A DNA stretch of 64,000 nucleotides. Source: Delphinus delphis (taxonomy: Eukaryota; Chordata; Mammalia; Artiodactyla; Delphinidae). This document shows positions 57,420 through 64,000 of the stretch, in pieces (positions within the stretch are counted from its first letter, which is position 1; every line of letters starts with the position of its first letter). The stretch lies in contig NC_082688.1 of assembly GCF_949987515.2 (NCBI RefSeq), positions 75,148,731 to 75,212,730 of the forward strand, in the 5' to 3' direction. The notes beneath the pieces are model-generated. The model saw nothing but the letters and a program-made list of their open reading frames with translations, was not told where the DNA came from and made no database searches. The translations under genes and the position numbers were made by a program.

Positions 57420-58390
57420 TCAGTGCTATCACTACTGACTCCACCTCTAAAGTGGAAAACTTTCAAATCGAGCTCCAGGTTCTTTTTCATTCTCTGCACA
57501 CATTTAAATAATTTTGTTCCAAGCGTGGCTTCGGCTCAGCCGCTTCTCTGGCTCCCAGAGCCACCACCCTGCATCAGGTACTTATGGCTCACCTGGACAA
57601 CTGCGGCTGCCTCCCGCCTACCCTCTTCATCTCCCCTCACACCAGCCTCTGCTCCAAACTGCCTCGAGTCCTCGTCCCCAAAAATGAGCCTTAAAAACTT
57701 TACATTGGTTGCACGTTGTCCACAACACGTTTCCTTGGCTTTTTTTTTTTTTTTGGCCACTCCACACGGCACGTGGGATCTTAGTTCCAGGGGTCGAACC
57801 CATGCCCCCTGCAGTGGAAACGCAGAGTCCTAACCGCTGGACTTCCAGGGAATTCCTGTTTCCTTGGCTTTTAATTAAATGAGAATAATACATATAGATG
57901 ACTGACTTTGTCTCTGGTAGAGAATAATGAATAATACTTATAATAATTATCAATTACACTGTTAATTGTAGACACAGATATTCAAAATCTGGCCCCAACC
58001 TAGTCTTATTACTGCTGCTCACCCAAGGCATTCACTTCCCCAACTGTACCGACTTCTAGTTCCATGAACTCAACAGACCAGTTTTCAATGCCATGATTTG
58101 CACATTCTGTTCCCTCAGCCTGGAATGCCTGCCTCCCTCCCCACTTTCTTCCTGAAATGCCAGGCAAATAGTTACTCATCTTTCAAGACTCAGCTCAAAA
58201 ATCACCTCCGAGGTGAAACCTTCTCCAAAATCCTCAGGTGAAATTAGTCATTCCCTTTTCAGAGGAACACTTTCATGTCTCTGTTATAGTAACTCCCACA
58301 TCTTACGGTGATGCATTGGTTTGCTGTTCTGTCCACGGTACAGTGTGCTGCTCATCTTCATATACCCAGGACCTGGCACGGAGCCCGAGT
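57420..58390 (+). mobile_element. L2 3' end interrupted by a SINE
   Basis: L2 order: CTGGACAACTGCGGCTGCCT, ACCCTCTTCATCTCCCCTCA, AAATCTGGCCCCAACCTAGT, TCAGCCTGGAATGCCTGCCT, TTTCAAGACTCAGCTCAAAA, ATCACCTCCGAGGTGAAACC, CCCAGGACCTGGCACGGA. The SINE sits at 57744-57857. Confidence 0.82.
57744..57857 (-). mobile_element. Short CHR-type SINE inserted in the L2
   Basis: Poly-T, GGCCACTCCACACGGCACGT, GGGATCTTAGTTCCAGGGGT, CCAGGGAATTCCT. Perfect TSD GTTTCCTTGGCTTTT at 57729-57743 and 57858-57872. The DNA just left of the A-box differs from other short copies (AGGGGTCGAACCC lacks the ACCAGGGA block). Confidence 0.93.
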
Positions 58391-59315
58391 TTGAGAAGGT
58401 CCATGTAATGCTGGGTGAAAGGGATGGCCAGTGGCTTGAGCATAATGATGGTTCTTCTGGTGGTACATTAACTGTAGAAAGACAATTACTTAACGGGGGC
58501 AGCTCTTCTTGTATGCTTTCTATTCCCTCTTTCAGTGTTTCTTTAAGGATAGAATGACATGAAATATCTAGCTTAGCCTTCTGTGGAGAGGGCAGATGAA
58601 TCTGAGGCCTAGAAGTAGGACTTCATGGGGTTCCTCTGTTCCCTTTAGCTGTGATACAAATTACCTGCTTTGAGAACTTGTGTTTTGATCTGTCCATTAC
58701 AAGGAAGAGAAACCTATTCAAGCGACTTAAGTAAATGAGGCACACAAGTCACACAGCACAGGCCAACCATTGGTGGGCCTGGCTCAGGTCAGGTGTCCAT
58801 CCTGGTCCAATCATCTGTGTCAAGGAGGGATGGGAGTCACATGGGCAGATGCCCTCTCATCTGGGGCTTTGAGCAGGGATGCATGATCTGAGAAGAGTCA
58901 CAGGCATTATAGCCGTCTCCAAAGGTATATATCCCCAGGCCCCCTCTTGCCCTACACCTTTCTGTCTCATCCCTCATCCTCGATACCTGCGGTCTACTAG
59001 CATCCACAGTGCCAGACAGAGCACAATTAGGTGCAAAAAGTTAAACCCTCTTAGTACAATAATGAGGAATTAAAACCATGAAAGAACATCAAAGCAAGGA
59101 AAGCAAAAGAAAAACATACTGGTAAGCCGAAAGTTAAAAACGCACGTTGAATTTAGCGATCTATCTCTTATCTGATAGCAGATTTTGAAACATGGCAACC
59201 ACAGTGATGCTGGGGGCTAAACTTTATTCCATCTCTCCTCCACGTAACAGGTGGGCATCATGCTCTACCGCCCCCCTCCAATGGCCTGGCACACAATATA
59301 CAGTATTTCTATACC
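58391..59315. other. Intronic DNA, no confident feature
   Basis: Possible unnamed old repeat at 58680-58860 (GGTGTCCATCCTGGTCCAAT). No exon. Confidence 0.4.
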
Positions 59316-59319
59316 ATAG

Positions 59320-59560
59320 AGAATACAGCACGAAAACTAGAGTCAGACAGACTGAATTCTGCCACTTCTCTGTGACCAAGAGAAAATCACCTAACCTCTT
59401 TATGTCAATGTATACAATGGATATAATAAAATCTATACAATGGATACAATCTATACAATGGATATAATAAAACCTACTTTGCAGGGTTCTTTTGAATATT
59501 AATGTTGATACTTACAAAGTACATCTTCCTATGCTTGGTATATAGGGAACAATCAATAAA
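59320..59560 (+). mobile_element. MIR element with an internal tandem expansion
   Basis: GAATTCTGCCACTTCTCTGT, AAAATCACCTAACCTCTTTA and GCAGGGTTCTTTTGAATATT are MIR landmarks. Between them ATACAATGGATA-containing units are repeated three times. Confidence 0.65.
59411..59470 (+). repeat. ATACAATGGATA tandem repeat inside a MIR
   Basis: TATACAATGGATATAATAAA, TCTATACAATGGATACAA and TCTATACAATGGATATAATA follow one another. The first and third are longer, so the array is a 31/17-bp compound duplication. Confidence 0.9.
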
Positions 59561-59684
59561 CAGTATTATGGTGAATCATATGAAGTTGACATTTTGGTAG
59601 ATCAAACTGATATTATATGCTTCCTCTCTCAGAGGACTTTTTTCATAATTATTGTGTAATGGTATGTTTCCAACGTTAAACTAC

Positions 59685-59790
59685 GAGCTCTTTGAGAGCA
59701 CAGACTCTGCCCACCTCACTTCCCACATAAGCACTTGCCAGACAGTAGGTGTTTCATCTCTATTTTTTTAATGAATGAATATTGGTGACG
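59685..59790 (+). mobile_element. L2 3' terminal fragment
   Basis: GAGCTCTTTGAGAGCACAGA, GCCAGACAGTAGGTGTTTCA, then AATGAATGAAT. A similar tail (TGCCTGGCAAACAGTAGGGA, AATAAATGTTCATTAAAGGA) follows at about 59836-59900. Confidence 0.65.
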
Positions 59791-60464
59791 ATTGTTAAGA
59801 CTGCCTCTATCTGGGACAATATAGTTCTTTATTCCATTGCCTGGCAAACAGTAGGGACACAATAAATGTTCATTAAAGGAGTGAATGGGCGAACAAGCAA
59901 ATGAATTTCAAGCCTAAATATAGAAAGTCCAAAGAGACTATCAATCAAGTAAAACTGCTAGGAAGCAGGGTGCTGGTCGTGGCCGTCACAAAATACCAAG
60001 CGCCTTGACTTCCTTTCCACCTTTCCAGCAGGCTGTTTGGTGCTGTGGAGACACCGTCAGCATTCACTTGGTCCCCTGGGCCTCCAGGCAGTGAGAGAGG
60101 CAAAGTGCTGAGCTGCAGCCTGACAAGCAGGAAAGTTTAGGACCGTCGTGTGCAGCTTCCAGAAGCCTGCTGGCTTCAGTCTGCCCAGAGACAGCCAACA
60201 GCTCGCAGTTGTGCGATAAGCCTTTGTAGACAGAGGAAAGCCCCCCAGCCCCTCCACCCAGGCACTCTGTGTGGCTCATGCTACCTAAGGCAGTTTTTTG
60301 TCCGAAGAACATGCTTAGTTGATTCCCTGTACCCCTCATCCAACATTTAATCTTCTCTAGAGGAAAACAGATTAGAAGGGAGAATAGTCCGGGAAGAAAA
60401 ACAAAAGAAAAGAACTGGTGTGTGGCCCTAGTGACAACCAGGAGAGCAAGAAAGAGCCTGGATT

Positions 60465-60595
60465 GATTGAGAAGAAAGGAAGGAGGGAAGGGAAGGAGGA
60501 AAAGGAAAAGAAAAGAAAGGAAAGGAAAAAAAGGGGAGGAAAGGAAAAGGAAAAGAAGAGGGAAGAAAAGAAAAAAGAAAACTAGTTACAGTGAA
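60465..60595 (+). repeat. Polypurine tract (GGAAGG/AAAGG-rich, about 130 bp)
   Basis: Nearly pure A/G: AAGAAAGGAAGGAGGGAAGG, AAAAGGAAAAGAAAAGAAAG, AAAAAAGGGGAGGAAAGG. Such tracts can form triplex (H-DNA) or slip. Confidence 0.9.
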
Positions 60596-62712
60596 AACAG
60601 AAGATTTCACCCAGCCATACATCCACCTTTAAAATGTCAAGTTATATCTCCGGATTTTAGAATGAAGTCACTTTTAGAAGAGAGGAATGTTCTTCCTGGT
60701 TTTGACAACAAATAAAGGAGGAACAATAATATGAAAGGTAGAATGTAGTTACATTTGGAAGAAAATCAGTCACTTTCAATTATTTAAACTTCAGGAAAGC
60801 ACAAATACACAAGCGTGGGGAGAAGGCAAGAAGTGAAGAATAGCCAAGGTCCACAAAGACAAACACACCAACGTTATCTCGAAGGTTCTCCGACACGCTT
60901 ACTGCCTGATCCGCACTTTGTGTCATCTGGTCTGGGGAAGACAGAAGTGCCCGGCATTTCACATCTGAGATTAGAAGAAAGCCTAGAGCAGAACATCAGG
61001 GAACCCTGCCCAGATGAGGTTAAGGATTGTTGCTGTTTCTCAGGATTCGGGAGCTGGTCTTTTCAGCTCAAGCTACTGTTAACAGAAGTGTTACCACAGG
61101 ATTATAATGATGGGTTTTGTTTGGTTATAAAGAGGGTCTGAGTCGTCCATCAGAAGAAGAGGAAACAACTCCCTGAGAGGTGTGGAGTGACTCACGCTCC
61201 CGTCTCGCTGGAATTCCAGTGGTCCATGGATGCAGGCCAAAGCGGGGCCCTGGAGGCCTGGAGAGCTTTGAGATCCTGGAGGGCAGGAGGGCCAGTGTTG
61301 GACCCTGCCTCTCCCTCTTCTTGGAGAAGCGCTGGGGGTGGGGAAGGCAAGGACGTCTTGTGCTCCCCTGGCTGCTCTCCCACCCTGGCAGACTTCCTTC
61401 AGCTCCAGAAGCACTGGTCACTTTCCCCTCTCCTGCAGAGCATGAAACCGGAAGTGCTCAGCTGCACAGAATGGGGACTGACTGGGCAAGGGGAATGTGG
61501 GGAAGGGCCCCAGGGACTATCTCTGGCAAGACACTGGGACCCTGGGGATGCTTACTTGCTTCCAATATTGCTTCCTCTCAACTTCTTTCCTCGTCTTTTC
61601 TCCCATTCTTGGCTCTGATCCTGAAACGTGAGCTCTATATTCTTTGACAACCTGTCATACCTACTTCTGGCTCCAGGGCCCCAAGCCCTGCTGCTGCCAG
61701 CCCTAGCTGGTACCCTCGCTGAGTGCTCACAGGCTTCCCCATCTCTAGAGGCTGTTTCTGGGCATTGAGCATGGTGCCTGGAAGGCCGACAGCTGACCAG
61801 TGCCCCAGGGCGTCCGGGTGATCTCTGGTCAGGGTTTACACAGCAGGCTTGAGTCTGAGCTTCTGAAAGAATGTGGTAAGCACAGAGTAGGACTTGTTAA
61901 CCTTCTACCCCACGACAGCTGTACAGATCAATACAGAGGTGACTCGGCCGCTGGAATAATGCATGCATCACTTCTGAAACATCCCAGCAGGCTCCAAGTC
62001 GATAAGACAAACCACGCCGGGGGGAAAGCAAAAGTTCTCCTCCTCCTAAGAGAAATCTGCTTGACACTAGCCAGCATCCATTCACTAGACACGTAACAGA
62101 ACAAACAGGATGTAGACTCCAGCCTGCCTGAATTCCCAGGAATCTACATTTCTGCCCCCAGATGGAGATGCATTTTCTATCAACACCTGAGCAAAAGGGG
62201 AAATGCCCAGCTTTCCCCTCCTTCAGTCTACTTACTCCTGGACCTGGGATGTTAGGGTTCCGTTAGCATCTGGTTACATGAAGCTGCATTTTCCCAATGT
62301 GTTATTACGCGTCGTGAAAGCATGTGGGAGCTCTAGCTGCAAGACCCACTGTCAGTCATGGGTCAGTAATCTCCACTGAGTGTTCCTCCTGCTGTGAACT
62401 CTCTGTGCCTGTTCTGGCTTAAGGTCCTGCTGGATGGGAGGCATCGAGAGGATGCCTCCCGGTTCTTCTCCCTCTGCCTGGCCCCCCAGCATCGCTGCCG
62501 GGGTGCGCATCTGCTCTGGGGAGCTCTGGGCTTAATGGATTTTTGCAGCGCTTCCCCTTCCTTCCTGCTACAAAGCTTTGGCTTAGCACCAAAGCTGCCC
62601 AGATCCCTGAAGACATGGCACCCTACCTGCCTCTTGAAACTCATCACCATGCTGCAGGCAGTGCTCAGCACTGGCCTATGTATGAAGCCCCCTGCTTAGT
62701 CATAACAAGCAT
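60596..62712. other. Largest repeat-poor, GC-richer stretch of the intron
   Basis: No transposon was recognised over about 2.1 kb. GC content is visibly higher at 61150-62680. Several overlapping frames of 100-155 codons exist on both strands, which is a composition effect, and no splice-bounded exon or domain was recognised. Confidence 0.45.
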
Positions 62713-62714
62713 CT

Positions 62715-62905
62715 TACTACCATTTACAGAGTGTCTACTTTGTGCTAGGCAGCGTGCAAGTGCTCTCTAGGCATTGCTGCATTTAATCCTCACATAACCC
62801 TGGCATAGGGCACTATCTTTCTTCCCATATTATGGTTGAGGAAACAGAGATCTAGGTTATTAACTTCAGTCAGGTCACATAGCTAGTAAGTGATGGAGGT
62901 AGAAT
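62715..62905 (-). mobile_element. MIR element
   Basis: Complement: GTGTCTACTTTGTGCTAGGC, CATTTAATCCTCACATAACC, GTTGAGGAAACAGAGATCTA, GTCACATAGCTAGTAAGTGA. Confidence 0.82.
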
Positions 62906-62909
62906 TCGT

Positions 62910-63025
62910 CCATTCATCAGGTAACATTAAGCTCTTATTATGTGCCAGTCACCGTTGTAGGGACCAGGGATATATTATTGAACAAAACAGCCTAAAATTC
63001 CGGTCCTCATGGAACTGATTTCCTG
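62910..63025 (-). mobile_element. Ancient LINE/SINE fragment
   Basis: AAGCTCTTATTATGTGCCAG, TCACCGTTGTAGGGACCAGG, TTGAACAAAACAGCCTAAAA, CGGTCCTCATGGAACTGA. Same motif order as the fragment at 12285-12400; family uncertain. Confidence 0.45.
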
Positions 63026-63149
63026 CTGGGGTTTAAGCTCAAAGCTGTTTGATCTCAGAGCTGGGGTCAAGCTAGGGTTAAATTACACGACACTAGTTCA
63101 GAGGTGGTCACAACCACACAGAAAGAGTTGCTTTAAAAGGTTTGATCAT

Positions 63150-63947
63150 AACCACAATGAGATAACACTTCACACCCATTAGGATGGCTATTATCAAAAA
63201 AATGGAAAATAACAAGTGTTGGCAAGGATGTAGGGAAATTGGAACCCTTGTGCGCTGTTGGTGGAAATGTAAGATGGTGCAGCCATTGTGGAAAAGAGTT
63301 TAGCAGTCCCTCAAAAAGTTAGACAGAATTATCACATGGCCCAGCAATTCCACTTCTAGGTATATCCCTCAAAGAATTGAAAGCAGGTACTTGGACAGAT
63401 ACCTGCACATCAGATACCTGTACACAAATGTTCACAGTAGCATTATTTGCAGTAACCCAAAGGTGGAAATAACCCAAATGTCCAGCAGCAGATGAACAGA
63501 TAAACAAAACGTGGTATTTACATGCAATGGACTATTATTCAGCCTAAAAAAGGAATGAAATTCTGATACATGCTACAACAACATGGAAGAAGCTTGAAAA
63601 CATTAGGCTAAGTGAAATATACCAGATGCAAAGGAACAAATATTAGATAATTCCACTTATATGAGGTACCTAGAATTGGCCAATTCATAGAGACAGAAAG
63701 TAGAGTAGAAGTTACCAGGGGTTGAGGGGAGGGAGGAATGGGGAGTTAATGTATAATGGGTACAGGGTTTATGTTTGGGGTGATAAAAAGTTCTGGAAGT
63801 GGATAGTGGTGACGGTTGAACCACACTGTGAATGCACAACACAGTGAACGCACTGATTTGTACAATTAAAAATAGTGAAAATGGTAATTTTTATGTTATG
63901 TGTATTTTACCACAGTAAAAGAAATATCAATAGATTTTTAAAAAAAT
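63150..63947 (+). mobile_element. 5'-truncated L1M with target-site duplication
   Basis: ORF2 end and 3' UTR order: ATTAGGATGGCTATTATCAA, GTTGGTGGAAATGTAAGATG, CAGCAATTCCACTTCTAGGT, AAATGTCCAGCAGCAGATGA, AATGGACTATTATTCAGCCT, GTTACCAGGGGTTGAGGGGA, GTATTTTACCACAGTAAAAG. TSD TTTGATCAT is identical at 63141-63149 and 63948-63956. The ORF2 frame is broken by stops. Confidence 0.85.
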
Positions 63948-64000
63948 TTTGATCATGAAAGAAATCAGCCTAAGAACGAGAAGACATCCGCCAATTATTG

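Larger units (their letters stand above)
16437..64000 (-). other. MOB3B: Partial intron 5' of the MOB3B exon (runs off the right edge)
   Basis: The preceding coding exon should carry the MOB3 start and about 140 codons, including the two zinc-ligand cysteines. No minus-strand frame to the right of 16437 resembles it. The intron is therefore inferred to exceed 47.5 kb, which is in keeping with the very large first coding introns known for this gene. No other gene was recognised inside it. Confidence 0.7.

Noticed and set aside
61180..61647. 143- and 155-codon overlapping frames
   Set aside because: Located in a GC-rich segment with few stop codons on both strands; no motif, no splice sites in agreement and no recognised family.
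1..64000. CRISPR arrays, operons, phage or bacterial insertion sequences
   Set aside because: No regularly spaced direct repeats, no dense same-strand coding and no prokaryotic signals. The sequence is mammalian intron.

Overview
The window is nuclear DNA from a cetartiodactyl mammal, almost certainly a cetacean and probably a toothed whale. The main evidence is the many tRNA-derived CHR-type SINEs, whose 5' end reads like GGGCTTCCCTGGTGGCGCAG. They occur in three size classes, and several have clean target-site duplications (TSDs). Ruminant Bov-tA/BovB signatures were not noticed. Eutherian-wide MIR, L2, L1M, MER5A/MER20-like, Tigger/MER2-like and MLT1-like repeats supply the older background. 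There are no bacterial, viral or CRISPR features.

Only one coding element is convincing. It is a 203-bp internal exon on the minus strand, complement(16234..16436), with a polypyrimidine tract, an AG acceptor and a GTAAGTG donor. It encodes 67 codons plus two bases of a split glycine codon. The protein matches the C-terminal part of a class-3 MOB kinase activator, best fit MOB3B. No upstream coding exon (the roughly 140-codon block expected to hold the N-terminal half) and no last exon (about 9 codons) was found. The rest of the window is therefore read as partial introns of the same gene: at least 16.2 kb downstream of the exon (1-16233) and at least 47.5 kb upstream of it (16437-64000).

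Layout. 1-4.8 kb is repeat-dense: two SINEs, a MIR, MER5A-like pieces, an L1M 3' end, then an MLT1-like LTR that hosts an L1 fragment and a SINE. 4.8-13.7 kb is mostly unique intron with a MER58-like element, SINEs, a 37-bp tandem repeat and an AT-homeobox-motif-rich block near 11.5 kb. 13.7-15.25 kb holds a MER2-like element and an LTR-like region containing a 41-bp L1 stub. The exon is at 16.2-16.4 kb. 17-38 kb is MIR/SINE/MER5A intron with two L1 3' ends. 38.6-40.4 kb is a cluster of DNA transposons: two MER1-like hAT elements in opposite orientation with a 60-bp mariner palindrome between them. 44-46.4 kb and 57.4-58.4 kb are L2 3' ends carrying later insertions. 60-62.7 kb is largely single-copy DNA. 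A 5'-truncated L1 with its TSD closes the window at 63.1-63.95 kb.

Nearly all long open frames are chance frames or lie inside SINEs. I found no new multi-gene system. The interesting material is the exon, the nested insertion histories, a perfect palindrome at 54.3 kb and one candidate non-coding regulatory block.
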